The notes below the pieces were generated by a model. That model had not been told where the DNA came from and ran no database searches. It worked only from the letters and a program-made list of their open reading frames with translations. Of a stretch of 64,000 nucleotides of DNA, positions 51,291 to 63,545 are shown in pieces; position 1 is the stretch's first letter; each line of letters opens with the position of its first letter. This DNA comes from Ursus arctos. Taxonomy: Eukaryota > Chordata > Mammalia > Carnivora > Ursidae. A program made the position numbers and the translations under genes. Location: assembly GCF_023065955.2 (NCBI RefSeq), contig NW_026622886.1, positions 14,332,001 through 14,396,000 on the forward strand. The letters are read 5' to 3'.

Positions 51291-51881
51291 CAAAGTTTTA
51301 TTAGGATTTTATCTTGAAAAATGAAAATTAATAAAATTTTATATTATATTCACGCATACTAATTTTAGTCACCAGAACTCTGTTGTAATACTTACATCTA
51401 ACAAAGTAAAAATGTATTCCTTTTTCTGTGCAGTATTTCACTTCACAATCAAGTTGTGTTATATTAGCATTGTATTGACACAAACTTACAGAAAGGAGAG
51501 AAAGGAAGAATAGCAGACACTGCTTTATTACCAAAATTGGAAAGGGGCAAACTGAGGGAGAAAATAACTCCCTGTAGAGGGCACAGGGGTTAGGGAATTG
51601 CACAGTGGGATGAGAGAAGAGAGAGGGGGATGGATATCTTTATAAAAGGACAACTTTTGCCTCCCCATGCAGCTGGGTAACTAAGGACACGTGTATAGTG
51701 ATACCTTGTAACCACAATTCCACTGGCAGTAAATAATACTGCAATAAGAAATACCTGGGAAGAAGAAAATTTTTCTTATTTCTCTTAGCCCCTTCATGAT
51801 CTCTGTTGCTAGGATGAAAGAGGAAAATGACTTTTAGCCAAACAAAGGGGAAATTCTCCCTATCAAGAAAAGAACACGTAC

Positions 51882-52300
51882 CTCCATGCTTTCCTTCATC
51901 CACCCACCTAAGGACACCGTGAGCCTTTTCAAATCAGTCACATGGTAATGTGTATTCTCCTGACTTTCATAACCCGCAGACTCTGTGAACCACAGCAGTG
52001 CTGAGCTCTTCCTGCACATCCCTAATCATAGCCCCACGGTGGGTTCATGGAGTTTTTCATTAAAATGTTCATAACTGAAGTCTCCCACCCGCACTCCCAG
52101 ACTAATCTCCAGGTTAAAGCAAGTAGTGTTGAAAGTCTCCACTTTCCCTGCTCATGGCTCAGTCACTAGAAAATGCCCTATGAGGCTATAGGACTCTTCA
52201 CCACCGGGCGAGGGCTTAACACATCACGCCGGCTGGCTGAAATGTTTGCAAGCTGCTCTCCCTGCTCTCGCATTAGCCCAGCCTGCAAGTTTGCCCAGCT
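51882..52300 (-). promoter_or_regulatory. Candidate promoter-1 / non-coding first exon region
   Basis: A stretch largely free of recognisable repeats, richer in CpG than its surroundings (near 52206..52232), with a forkhead-like TGTTTGC near 52243 and a plausible minus-strand donor GGAG|GTACGT ending an exon at 51882. It lies about 13 kb upstream of the alpha1/alpha2 start exon, a reasonable distance for the untranslated first exon. I have no sequence match to a known NR1H4 leader, so this is only a candidate. Confidence 0.2.
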
Positions 52301-52328
52301 CCCAGCAATGCAGGGGTAGCAAGGAAAG

Positions 52329-52417
52329 GACTTTGGAGCCAGAGAGACCTGCCCTCATGTTCAGAACCTGCTACTTCCTGACTGTGTGACCGTGGATAGG
52401 TCATTTGTCCTCTCTGA
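52329..52417 (+). mobile_element. MIR element interrupted by a SINE (continues 52528..52640)
   Basis: GACTTTGGAGCCAGAGAGAC, CTGACTGTGTGACCGTGGAT, then after the SINE GAGCCTCTGTTTGCTCATCT. Confidence 0.85.
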
Positions 52418-52526
52418 GGGGCGCCTGGCTGGCTCAGGAGGTAGAACCTTGACTCTTGATCTCAGGGTTGTGAAGTCCTAGCCCCACGTTGGGGGTAGAG
52501 TCTACTCAAAAAAAAAAAAAAAAAAG
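52418..52526 (+). mobile_element. Short CAN-SINE inserted in a MIR
   Basis: A 109-nt plus copy of a short subtype without the CT-rich region: GGGGCGCCTGGCTGGCTCAG, then CCCCACGTTGGGGGTAGAG and poly-A. The 14-bp duplication TTGTCCTCTYTGAG flanks it at 52404..52417 and 52528..52541. Confidence 0.95.
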
Positions 52527-54070
52527 GTTGTCCTCTTTGAGCCTCTGTTTGCTCATCTGTAGAATGAATATTAAAAAAACTCCCAAGCAGGCTTATTGTG
52601 AGAAGGAAACAGGCAGTGTAGGTAAAGCCTGTGGAACGTTAGCAGACGCTCGGATTCAGCGACCTCCATTACACACTCATGGACACACACATTTCTTTCC
52701 TTACAAAGTACTCAGGGCCTCACAACTATCGGGTGTTCCATCACAATCTGGCCAGATTTGGGAGGTGTGGAAGGTGTGGGAAGACCAGAGTCCATTCCTT
52801 CCCCTCTCAGACTCAGAGAGAGGGCAGAGGAGCCCGAGGAACACACAGCCGCAGACACTGAGGAGGGGTCTCGGGCCGAGAGTGTATCGTCCCTGGCTGG
52901 TACTCCTCAGCACCTCCAAGTTACATCAGCCACATTGCAACATTCTCAGCAAAACAGGAAAGTCCACGGTGCAAATGGCACAGGTCCATCATTTGGAGGA
53001 GGGGGTGACTCGAAGATCAAAGTGTTTATTATTTCATAAAATCACAGCTAGAAACCCAGCGACGGCTCCCTCGGTATCTTTCTCCCCTTCTCTTGTCGAT
53101 ACTGCTGATGTCCCACTATCTGAGGCAGCACCCCTGGCAACATTAGATTTCTTTAAAACTCAGGTGAGTTTCCCGGAGAAAGAATCCAAAGTGAGTCATG
53201 TGTATCCCCTCCCCCCTTCTAAATAAAAGCTCGGTTAGGAGAAACAATCCAGGCTCACCTTGTAGTTAGTTGCCTAATTCACTACGGCAGTAAGCAGACA
53301 AGGTGGTGCCTTATCTGTAGATTCAGACCTTGGACAATTTTAATATCAAAGTTCTTCCTAACATTTTCCCATCTTTTTTTAGTATTTCCATCCGATATTA
53401 AAATGGTAAGTGGAAACCAAATTTACAACCGAACTCAAAAGAGAAAACTTTTTAAACCTACTCTGCTTCTAGGAAAAACTTTTATTTCAGTTATGCATGG
53501 CTTAAACGGTGTCCTGTCCCTAGGTCCCAAGTCATTTGCGATTAGCAGTATTCCCAAATTCATAGCAAGATAAATCACCAAAATAGAGCACACTGTTCAG
53601 GTCAAATTGTCTATGGAATCAGAACAGAGACATTTCTGAAATTCACTGTCTCTGGTGATTCTCTTGGGTAACCACAATGTTTAAAAGATATCCCTAAATA
53701 AATTGTCAAAAAGGTAAGCAACTGTTGGACCCATGAACTCCTGCTTCCTCTTGTTTATTTTTAGAGTTTCTTTCTTTTTCTTTCCATTCTTGTTTTCAGG
53801 CTTTTACATTAGACTCTACTAACTTCGAATTCATTCATTGACCAAACTTCCTGATGTTAAAGAGAAATTTTAAATGACAACTTCCCCTCTGCTGCCTTCA
53901 GATAGACACCCGGTCCCAGAGGAATTAGGTACTCACTTGGACTGTCTCAGGTTGGAGATGAACTGTCAAGGCCCTCGGGGGATTCTGAGTCCAGTCTTCC
54001 TCTCCAAATCACAGCAGTTTTGCTACAAATGCTCAGAACCTGGGTTTGCATTGGGGTGAGTCCAGGAGAC

Positions 54071-54118
54071 GGTGGTGTGAGGAGGAGGAGGAGAGGGTGG
54101 AGGAGGAAGAGGAGGGAG
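54071..54118 (+). repeat. GGA-rich tract
   Basis: Purine-rich run of GAGGAGGAGGAG and GGAGGAGGAAGAGGAGGG units. Confidence 0.9.
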
Positions 54119-54699
54119 TTCTAGTAAAAGCTGTGGATGATCACAGGCGGCCTTCCGGCTAAGCAACATCTCTTCCTTGGCTCCGTGCCTCATGAACGCA
54201 GATTAGTCATTAACAATCCTTTCCCCGATAAATGATATAAACATAGAAAGGAACCTCGGGAGGGCCTCGAGATTCCCAGGACAAACTCCCAGAGCCGCAG
54301 AGTAGGGAATGGGACCGGGCTGAGGAGCCCTGAAGCTCGCCTTTTACAGTACTTCTCCTCAGCCTCCTTGGTAGGGTTCTGAGTCCCCAGGTTTCCACAG
54401 GCATGCTCTGAAAATGAACCGTCCTCTCCCCTCCCCCCAATTTCTTTTAATAACTCCACCACCTCCCAGAGACTGAAGTTAGCAACCGAGCCTTCTTGAC
54501 CCTTCCCTCTCCTGGGCCTCCTATAACAAGTAATAACAGATCCATGTGGATTCTATCTTTGGAATGTCTCTTATTTCCAACTCACCCTGTTCCTCTGCGA
54601 ATTTGGACCTACCACAGCCTCCTTTCTGAAGAACAGCATTGGCCCCATATCTCTTTTCTCTTTCCTTTTTTTTCCCCTCTGTTTTTGAAGTTGCATAGC

Positions 54700-54905
54700 A
54701 GTATAAAGTGTGGGCTCCAGTCACATGCGTGTTTGTTTGGCACAACCCTGGGCGAGACACATAGCCTCTCTGAGTCTTAGTTTCCTCCTCCATAGGGTGG
54801 AGAGAGAGTATCTCATGGGCTGTGGTGAGAATTACATGCATAGTTAAAAATGTGTAAAATGTTTGGAAAGTGCCTGACCTACAGCAAGCACCCAATAAAT
54901 TTCAG
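54700..54905 (+). mobile_element. MIR element
   Basis: GTGTGGGCTCCAGTCACATG, TCTTAGTTTCCTCCTCCATA, GCAAGCACCCAATAAATTTC. Confidence 0.75.
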
Positions 54906-55039
54906 CCATTATTATTTCTTTGCTTTATCAATTGAACTAATATTGAATAGTCAGCTGCATACTATGTACCCAGCAAGCACCTTGCTAGATGCTGTCCTAA
55001 TCAAAATCCCCCAGTGGGTTCCCACTGCTGAAAAATAAA

Positions 55040-55540
55040 TTTAAAATGCTTTGGTCTGACATTTAGAACTCCTTCCACCCTCTGACCATCTAGCCCTAAC
55101 CTATCTTTCTAGCATTTTCTTAGATCTTGTCTCTTCAGAGATCCTAACCTCTTACCGATCTATGTCAAGCTCTCCTGGCTCCATGCCTTTGCATAAGTTC
55201 CTCCTTTTACTTAGATCACCTTCCTTTCATATCCTCAGGTCTGCCAGGCCCACCACAAGTGCCAAGCTCTTCCTGAAGCCAGCCCCATCACTCATCTGTC
55301 CCTATGCTGACCACCAACCCTCCTCATCCTTTATTTGTAGTTCTCTTATTGTCCCTTAATTCTTCTGACCTTGTATATTATAGTTACCTACTTACCTCTT
55401 TTATAAGAACAAAATTTCTGGAGGAAAAGCATGGTAGCAACTTGCCTTTGTGTCCATCCCTGGTCTTTGCATAGTTCCTCTCATAAAAAAACTATTGCAT
55501 AACTATTTGTTAGCTAAATCAATGAGTGAGCTGAGAAAAG
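55040..55540 (+). mobile_element. L2 fragment
   Basis: GACATTTAGAACTCCTTCCA, GCTCTCCTGGCTCCATGCCT, ACTATTTGTTAGCTAAATCA. Edges approximate. Confidence 0.6.
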
Positions 55541-55565
55541 AACAACTTTCCAGAGTAGCATGTGC

Positions 55566-55603
55566 ACGTGTGTGTGTGTGTGTGTGTGTGCGTGTGCGCG
55601 TGC
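55566..55603 (+). repeat. TG microsatellite
   Basis: Clean TG run followed by GCGTGTGCGCGTGC. Confidence 0.97.
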
Positions 55604-55914
55604 ACCAATATTCCCCATCGGGAAGTTAGTGGAAGGTCTACATTCAAATCTCTAATGAATGCTATATTTTACTTCTCTTATTAAATAGTCTGAAGGTCCT
55701 ACAGACTCACACTCCCTATGCCTATGGGCTCCCTATATACTGAAGCACACCCCCAGACATACCCTTCATCACAAGGAAGAGGGGGAACCCAGGCTTGTAA
55801 ATTCTCCCCTCCTATTTGAAGAGTCTGGGATGGCACTCACCCTGCTCTGTAGCTCTGGGATGCCTGACGGACTCCTGCATGACTCCCAGACCAATTCTTC
55901 TTCATTGGCAAGAG

Positions 55915-56175
55915 CAGTGGAAGGTGATGGGTGAGGACACAGACTCAGGAGCCTATCACTTGGGTTCAAATCTGAGCTCTGCCACATATAAGCTGAATGA
56001 CCTTAGACCTTAGGATTTTACTTAACATCTCTACATCTCCTGATCTGTAAAATGGACATATAATTACTACCTATTTCACAGGGTTATTTTAAAGATTAAA
56101 TCAATTAATATGTGCAAAGTGCTGGTACATAGAGAGTATCCGATACATAGACATGCTATTTAAGCCTTAGCTACT
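55915..56175 (+). mobile_element. MIR element
   Basis: ACTTGGGTTCAAATCTGAGC, TCCTGATCTGTAAAATGGAC, with a 3' part resembling CAAAGTGCTGGTACATAGAG. Confidence 0.85.
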
Positions 56176-56461
56176 ACTGTTTTTTCCTGGGCACTTCACA
56201 CTATCATATCTGCCTCACTAGACTAGATCTGAAGGATCTCAGGTATTGGGAGTGAAAGGTATCGAGGACGAGAAAATTTCAGAGTAAGGAAAAGGCAACA
56301 GCAAAGGCTCTGAGCCAGGAGGTAGTTTGGAGAAACTCAGGAAGTAAAGAAGGCCAGTGTTTTTCAACTAAGAGCATGGAGGGGTGTGAGGAAATAGGGG
56401 TAGGGAAGTAGGGACAGTGGTGTACTGGGGAAGGTTTAACAACCAGCTCTCAGAGAGGGGC

Positions 56462-56463
<2 letters not shown>

Positions 56464-56500
<37 letters not shown>
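56464..56500 (+). repeat. CA microsatellite
   Basis: Eighteen or so uninterrupted CA units. Confidence 0.98.
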
Positions 56501-56502
<2 letters not shown>

Positions 56503-56965
56503 GGTTCACATGTTTGGACTTTTTAGATATTAGAGATGTGTAATATGTTTCACAAATAATAACAAAACACAAAGTTTTTGTGCATTGTAAATTCCACGTA
56601 GCCAATTGACCCTCACAGAATGCTTTCATTTAGCTTTGCTGAACTCTTGTATCGCTAGCCGATTTTCAACCATGATTTGATCAATGGAACTGCATTCTGA
56701 TCCACGAATACTTTTCCCCATACATTTGTCGTCATGAAGTCGCATGTGTGATATACTGTTGAACTGCTACCCTCACACAAGTTATATTCATTAAATCGCA
56801 CCCTCTTTCAGTTCCAACATATATGTTGGAAATTCATGTATTAACCAGTGACACGAGCAGCTTCTTTGTTCAGGCACTGGTGTAGGTGTTCCTGGCAATG
56901 CACAGCTACAAGCAGGACACGCTTCTAAGTTTAATCTTTATGATTAACATTTTCTCCACCACCTG

Positions 56966-57146
56966 GGCCAGAGATCGCAAACTTTTCTCTCAAGGGCCAA
57001 AAAATAAATACTGTAGGTTTTGCAGCCACATCTGGTCTCTGCCATATTTTACATCCTGTTAAAATGTAAAACCTCGTCTTAGTTTGTAGGCTGTACCAGA
57101 ATATCCATGGGCCAAATTCTGTCTGCCAGCCCCGCCTGCCTTAGAC
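56966..57146 (-). mobile_element. hAT-type DNA transposon relic
   Basis: Same family as 5806, 15362, 20931 and 44741, but in the other orientation: AAGGGCCAAAAAATAAATAC, TGTAGGTTTTGCAGCCACAT, TCCATGGGCCAAATTCTGTC. Confidence 0.6.
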
Positions 57147-57423
57147 AATCGACAAAGCAATAAATCAAATCCTGATTCATAGATTTTTGCTCATTTCTGT
57201 AGTGGAAATATTCTCATCATGGCCAAACTATCAACGAGATGTTACTTAACACAAGGTAAGGAAGAGACGTAGGGTGGTACACCATTACTTAGTATTTCCA
57301 CCTTACGGATACAACAGATATGAATAATAACCACAGGAGCATAGATAATTGTAAAATACAGTAAGATAACTAGGAGGTGATGAATTTTGAATATTTATTA
57401 CATCTTTTTAAAAAATGTATTTA

Positions 57424-57632
57424 GGGGCGCCTGGGTGACTCAGCAGTGAAGTGTCTGCCTTCGGCTCAGGTCATGATCCCAGGGTCCTGGGATCGAGTCT
57501 CGCTTTAGGCTCTCTGCTCAGCAGGGAGCCTGCTTCTCCCTCTCCCTCTGCCTGCCGCTCTGCCTGCTTGTGTTCTCTCTCTTTCTATCTGTGTGTGTCA
57601 AATAAATGAATAAATAAAATCTTTTTAAAAAT
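57424..57632 (+). mobile_element. CAN-SINE
   Basis: Plus copy GGGGCGCCTGGGTGACTCAG to AATAAATGAATAAATAAAAT, of the older CTCAGGTCATGATCCCAGGG subtype. Confidence 0.96.
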
Positions 57633-59059
57633 GCGAGTATATATACTTTAATTTTTTAATGTGGCTATGTTTACCAACCCACTCAGAAGTTCCTGAATAT
57701 TTAACAAATGGCTCTTGTGAGCAAGCCAACTCAGCACCCCACTGAGGTCATGAAGGCCTCTTCCATCTAGCCCTTACAAGTTAGAAGCTGGGAAGTATTA
57801 TCTCCATTGTACAAATGAGGAAACCTAGACCTAGAAATCAGTGACTTGTCAAAGCAACAAAGCTTTAAACTTAGGTTTGTTTTCTCCAAAGCTAATATAG
57901 TTCGTCCTATACTTTATTCCACTAGTAAGCCAGGCAAAGTGAGATCGAAATATTTATGAAATGCTTACCAGTCCTGGGATATTTTAATTAACTGCTGAAT
58001 CGGAGAGAGGTGACGAAAGTCATTCACATGCTGTTAGTGATCAACTCTAGTAGACTAGTAGATGTGTAGCATAAAAGCCACTCTGCCAAAAAAAAGATCA
58101 CTATTCGTAGAAATTCATACTTTTGATTAATGCTTTGGCTTCTTTATCTTCTTGAGATTTCCTCCCTTTTTTAATTGAAAAGTCCCCCACCCACCCTGAT
58201 GAATGAGTTCATCATAGATCAAAGACAATAAAAGATCCTGAAGCAAATGGGAAGCAGAACAGGTAAACTTTGAACGTTGGAATAGCAAAGGTGTGACCTA
58301 ACCGAGGGGCAGGAGGTGTGGGTGACCACCATAGTCAGGGAACAGAGACAGGACATTCAGCTTCCCAGGGCAGTGGCCACAAGGGGGACCCTAAAATAGA
58401 AAGGGAGGGGAGGAAAGAAAGGAAATGTCCTATGAGATGCCTTTAGTCCTCACTTACCCTACCCAGTACTGAAGCAACATGGGTATTCAAGCAGTGTCTT
58501 TTGAACTGTGTGACATGGCTCATTAGTGGTTCATAAAATCAAGTTAGTGGGTCATGACTAGCATTTGTTTGTTTTCAATGAAATACTGTATGTTTTAAAA
58601 TAGCATGGCAAATATTTCTGTTGTAAGTAGAAAGGTACGTACCAATTAATGGAGCTTTTGTTTTACTTACACATGTGTGTGTTGATGAGGCCTAGATTTT
58701 AATGTAACACAATATAACTCAGCACTGGTTAGATCTAGACTAAGCACTGCTTAGTCAAAAGATCATAGAACCCGGGCTGATGAGGCTTGGATTCAGGGCA
58801 TAATTTGGTAGGGGAAGGAAGCCAGGGGAACATAGAAAGGACACACATCCCATTTATATTCCCTGGTAGGAAAATGCTATTGATGGAAATGTGACAGAAC
58901 TCTCAAAGGTACACAAAATTAGCTACTTTCAAAAAGTTTAACATAAGTCATGGTTTTAAGTAGGTGAAACTATAAACTTGAGGGTGTGACAAGAAATCGG
59001 TACCTCTCTTCTCCACGTATTTTAGGCACATTATGTCTATAGTTATAGATCTGCCTCGG

Positions 59060-59165
59060 CTTCTCCCTACCAGTCTTTGGAGGGCAACTCATCTAATCTC
59101 TCTAAGCCCCAGTTTCCCCACCTACAAAATGAGGGTGTCCACCCAGATGACAGCCAAGGTCCCTT
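59060..59165 (+). mobile_element. MIR fragment
   Basis: AATCTCTCTAAGCCCCAGTT then TCCCCACCTACAAAATGAGG. Confidence 0.65.
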
Positions 59166-60179
59166 CCACATCTGTGGCCCCAGGGGTCCGTGCTGTGCCT
59201 ATCCATTGCTGATCCTTGCAGTCCATTAACAGGGCTGTTTATGAGCATGCAACATTTGTGGTCACAAGGGGTCCCTCACTTAGAAGGCCCTGTGTTTGGC
59301 TGAATGCTCTATTGTCATTGTTTTGAAAATTCCTAATAATTTTTTAACAAAGGGTCTCCTATTTTCATTTTCCATGGAGCCCCACAAATCATGTAGCTGG
59401 TCCAGTCTATTAACTCAGACATGAAGTCTTCCTGATAGGAACATGGCATTCTTTCAACCTTGGTGGATAAAGTACGAGCTGCTTAGAGGGTTTATGACCT
59501 ACACTGTCTCAAAAGAGCTATGCACTAGGAAAACACATAAGGGATGCTGTTTAGAACTTTTGTTCTGCCCAAGGCTTGCGTTCAATTGTTCTAGCCCCAG
59601 CTGGAGTGGATTGCCAAACTGCACTCAACTCTTATTTAAAAAAAAAAAAAAAAGTCTTAAAATAGGATGACCCATTTAATGCCATGTGATGCTATACGGG
59701 CTAATTGGATGTGAAACATTTGCAGCAGGTTCTCAATAAAAGATACAATAGAAAGATGAAGGTCAATGTTGGGCCTGAGGGTTATATCATGCCCAACTTG
59801 CATTTTAAACCCAAAGGCTGTTAAAAAGATTATTAATAGGTAGAGCAAAGAACACATTTGGGGACACGGCCCATTTTATATTTGAAAAGGCCCCCATCTG
59901 TTGGGGAAATTCAGCTGATTGCTCAATGATAACCTATCTTTCTTCAGTGGGGACAAGGCTACTTATCAACAAGAAGGCATATTTTCAGAGCTTTACAGTG
60001 GTGGTGATAATGTATTTACACTACTCCTTTTGTGTTTCAGGGGCTGAATATAGGCCCTAACTATGGAGCAGAATCAGATATGATGAAAATCACCATGATG
60101 GTCTCCTTAGAAATGATTCTGAAACACAGGAGCCAACCAGGTTCTGAAAACATCAGCCTTTACACATAGAACAATCATT

Positions 60180-60480
60180 TATTAAACACCTGCCACTCAA
60201 AGGCTTTGTGTACCCTTCGCAGAATTCCCTAATCAGCATGGTCGCTATGAATGTTATCTCTTCTCTGTACCCTCAAAGCACCCCATGTTCACCCCTCTCA
60301 ACGTACTGTTTATTCATTATTGCAACTGTTCATTTCCTCGTGTGTGTCCTTCACTAGTTTGTAAGCTCCTTGAAGGCAAGTCCTGTGGTGGTAGTATTTT
60401 TAATCTCTTTATCTCCAGTCCTAGCACAGCACCAAGCCTATTATAGGTGTTCAAAAAATCTCTACGGGTAAGTAAAAGAA
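60180..60480 (+). mobile_element. L2 fragment
   Basis: TGTAAGCTCCTTGAAGGCAA, TCCAGTCCTAGCACAGCACC, TATAGGTGTTCAAAAAATCT. Confidence 0.65.
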
Positions 60481-60484
60481 TGAA

Positions 60485-60990
60485 TGACATATAATATATG
60501 AAGAGCTCCTACGAGTCAATCAGGAAAATCAAGAAAAAGATTAACAACATGAAAGAAAAAGGGGTGAACACGTGCAAAGATGATACATAGAAAAGAATGT
60601 ACACATGACCATTACACATATAAAAAGACACTGAAACTCAATCATAATAAGAACTGTAATAAAAGACAAAAAAGACATATAAATGGCCGATAACACATAA
60701 AAAGACACCCACACTCAGTCATAAAAAGAGAAATCCAAGCTACACTGAGATATCATTTTTCACCCATCAGACGGGCACAGATAAGTCTGCTAACATCGTA
60801 CTGATGAGGATGAAGAAAGAAGCACCTCCATCTGTTGCTGATGGGGATGAAAATTGGTACAATCTCTAAAGAGGACAGATTGCAAGTGTGCATAACCTTT
60901 TGCCCAGTAATTCCATTTCCAGGAGTCTATCCTAAAAGATAGACACACGCATGTGTGAAATGACATTTGAACACAGAGCTGAATTCACCC
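60485..60990 (+). mobile_element. Old L1 fragment
   Basis: CTACGAGTCAATCAGGAAAA, GCTACACTGAGATATCATTT, CAGTAATTCCATTTCCAGGA, from the LINE-1 ORF2 region. It contains a local near-duplication of the CACATATAAAAAGACACTGAA block at about 60613 and 60691. Confidence 0.75.
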
Positions 60991-61334
60991 GGTATGCTCC
61001 AGGTGTGCTGTACTGATTGTTAAAATATTGAAATTCTTCCTGATGTATTGGTAAACACAGCTGTCCTGAGCCCACCCAACACCCTACTGCTGCCCTGTCA
61101 TCCAGCCCCTCCCCCCACACCCCCAGACCTTGCTGCGACCCGGCAACTCAAGAGGTCACGCCTGATACTGCAGGGGCCGCCAGGACCATGCTTCAGCACT
61201 GTGGCCAGCCTCATGCTGATTGAGCAGTGCTTGCGCTGTAAGGGCTGTCAGATACTTGGATCTCACTCCTATGTTCAAGGTTGTTCGCTGCTGCATAGAA
61301 CCCAATAGCAAAACTTGGGAAACAACCTAATCAA

Positions 61335-61570
61335 AAGCTAACATTTATTGAGAGCTGACTATGTGCCACACACTGTTCTAAGCACTTTACATTGACTCTC
61401 ATATTTAATCCTTACAACAGCCCTAGGGAGGAGCTACTATTGTAATTCCCATTGTACAGACAATAAAACTGAGTCACGGAGAAGTTAAATAATTTACCCA
61501 ATATCATAAAGCTAATCAGTGATGAGCCAGAACTCTGTCAAGGTAGTCTGGTTCCAAAGATTATGCTCTT
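61335..61570 (-). mobile_element. MIR element
   Basis: AGCTGACTATGTGCCACACA, ATTGTACAGACAATAAAACT, CTGGTTCCAAAGATTATGCT. Confidence 0.85.
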
Positions 61571-61589
61571 AGAACAAAACATGCTTCAG

Positions 61590-62010
61590 TAGAGACTGAT
61601 GACATTAATTAGGGTCTATCCATGGAATGGAAACTTATACAGGCATTAAGAAGATGGGGAAGCTCTTTATGAACTCATAATGAAATGGCATCCAAGCTAA
61701 ACTACTCATTGAAAAGAAAGTACAGAAAAATGTGTGTAGTAGTTATCCAGTTTGTGGATCTACACACGTGTGCACATATATGTATTTGTAAACATATGTA
61801 TATGTGTGCATACACACACACACATAAAGTCACAAATTGGATACATAGGATGTGTCTGGAATGATATAAGAAACTGGTAACACTGGTTGCCTACCTCTGG
61901 GGGACAAGGTATTAGGAAAAAATGTTTGTAGTATGTACCTTTTGAACCTTTTGAATCGTAGACTATGTGCACATACTGCCTTTTTTAAATATTAAACTAC
62001 AAGTTAGTGC
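61590..62010 (+). mobile_element. Old L1 3' fragment with CA/TG tract
   Basis: ATGGAATGGAAACTTATACA, GCATCCAAGCTAAACTACTC, then a TG/CA alternating stretch at 61760..61823 and GGTTGCCTACCTCTGGGGGA. Confidence 0.65.
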
Positions 62011-63267
62011 TTTAAATGAATGATATATACATAAAGATTCTGACGCAGAAAGTCAAAAGAGCTTATAGAGAAATACAAAAGGTGTACAGCTGGTCAGAGT
62101 TGAGTGAGAGTCCAACCTGCAGGTCATCAGGCAGAGCGGAGCCTTTAAAGAAAGGGGAAGTTGTGAGGATATTCAGAAAGCAGGGGAGGGCTCCCTGGGG
62201 TTGGGGCAGAGGTAAGGAGACCTTGATAAATTTTAGCATACAATGAAGTGGAGATCCCTGGAGGTCTGTGTGTCCTCTACGGTTGTGAATGCATGCACAG
62301 GAAGCCAAGATCTGGGTGTGTAGGGACTGGGAGGAGCCCCTGAGGTTGAATGCAGATTAGAAATCAGCCTTGTGATGCCCATTTTAGGGAAATTCAGAGG
62401 AACATAAATTAGAAGTGTCCGAACCTCATCCTGGCTCACATCCAGGGCTGGTAAGGAGTTAAGCTGTGGAGCCATTCTCAAAGGACTGAACAAGAAACAA
62501 AGAAGTAATTGAAGGGTTGGTGGAAAATGGGGCTGAGGAAAAATGGTTCAAGGAGCTGACATTGTTGGTTCTGAAGGAGGACAATTACTGTCCCCTACTT
62601 GTCAGCACATCATTGTCAGTGGGATGGTGACCAGCTGTTCTCTGCCGCCACAAAGGAGACAAAGAGGGAAAGGGCTTCAACTGCAGCATGAGCAATCTAA
62701 ATTAGATTCAGAGAAAATCTTTTCTTCAGAAAAAAAAAAATGAAGTTGTTAAACATTGAGGGAACAGACTCTGAGGGAAGATAAGGTATCACTATCCCTC
62801 CCTCTAAATTAGACCTGATGGTGTAGACACCAAGCTGCGTCCACCTTAGTCATCCTTTGTGTCTCCCACGGTCTTCATCTGAAGCTCTGGGCAATAACAC
62901 CAACCTCATAAAGTTGTTTTAAAGGTGAAAAGAGAGCCTGTGTGTAAAGCATTTAGAACAGGGCAGTAAATTCTGAACAATAACAGCTATTGTCCTTTAT
63001 GGTAAAATAGACAGTGTCTACTAACCATGAAGGTCTTCAGTGATTGTGATGATTACTTGGGATGGTCCCAGATGGTCTTTTTAATTCAAGCAAACATCCC
63101 AAGTACTTCATCAATAGTTTTATGTCCACAGGTTTATAAGGACATTCTAACTTTTCTGGAATAAATAGTAGACCATTCATCTCATCTGCTTTGGTTGTAA
63201 GGAGTTCTGATGTCAGCCATGTTCCTAGAAGTCACATTTCTAACAACCTTATTCTCTGGGAGAGTAG

Positions 63268-63545
63268 AGACAAGTTTTTCAAATATTTTTGGATTGCAAC
63301 CCATGATAATAAATAAATTTCATACCACAACACAGTATACAAACGTACACACACACACATTCACACATGCGTAACTGAAATGAAAGTTTGCCAAAAAAAG
63401 TGCTTAGGCTTTCTATGTGTTATCTATTCTGATGTTTTCTATTTTATTTTATTCTAATTTTTAAAACACTGATCTTGATCCACTGGATTGATTTCATGAC
63501 CCACCCACGGATTGTGACACATAGTTTGAAAAATTTATGTCAAGT
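63268..63545 (+). mobile_element. DNA transposon relic
   Basis: ACAAGTTTTTCAAATATTTT, TGGATTGCAACCCATGATAA, TGACACATAGTTTGAAAAAT. Related to 29231..29610. A short CA repeat (63346..63366) and a TCTATTTTATTTTATTCTAA segment lie inside. Confidence 0.6.

Noticed and set aside
52489..53226. Longest plus-strand open frame (245 codons)
   Set aside because: It starts inside the poly-A tail of a SINE (a Lys run), runs across the second half of a MIR and shows no recognisable domain or family.
60600..60720. Possible tandem duplication of a 78-nt block
   Set aside because: The two similar ACATATAAAAAGACAC blocks lie in a diverged L1 and differ at many positions; an old local duplication or chance, with no further structure.
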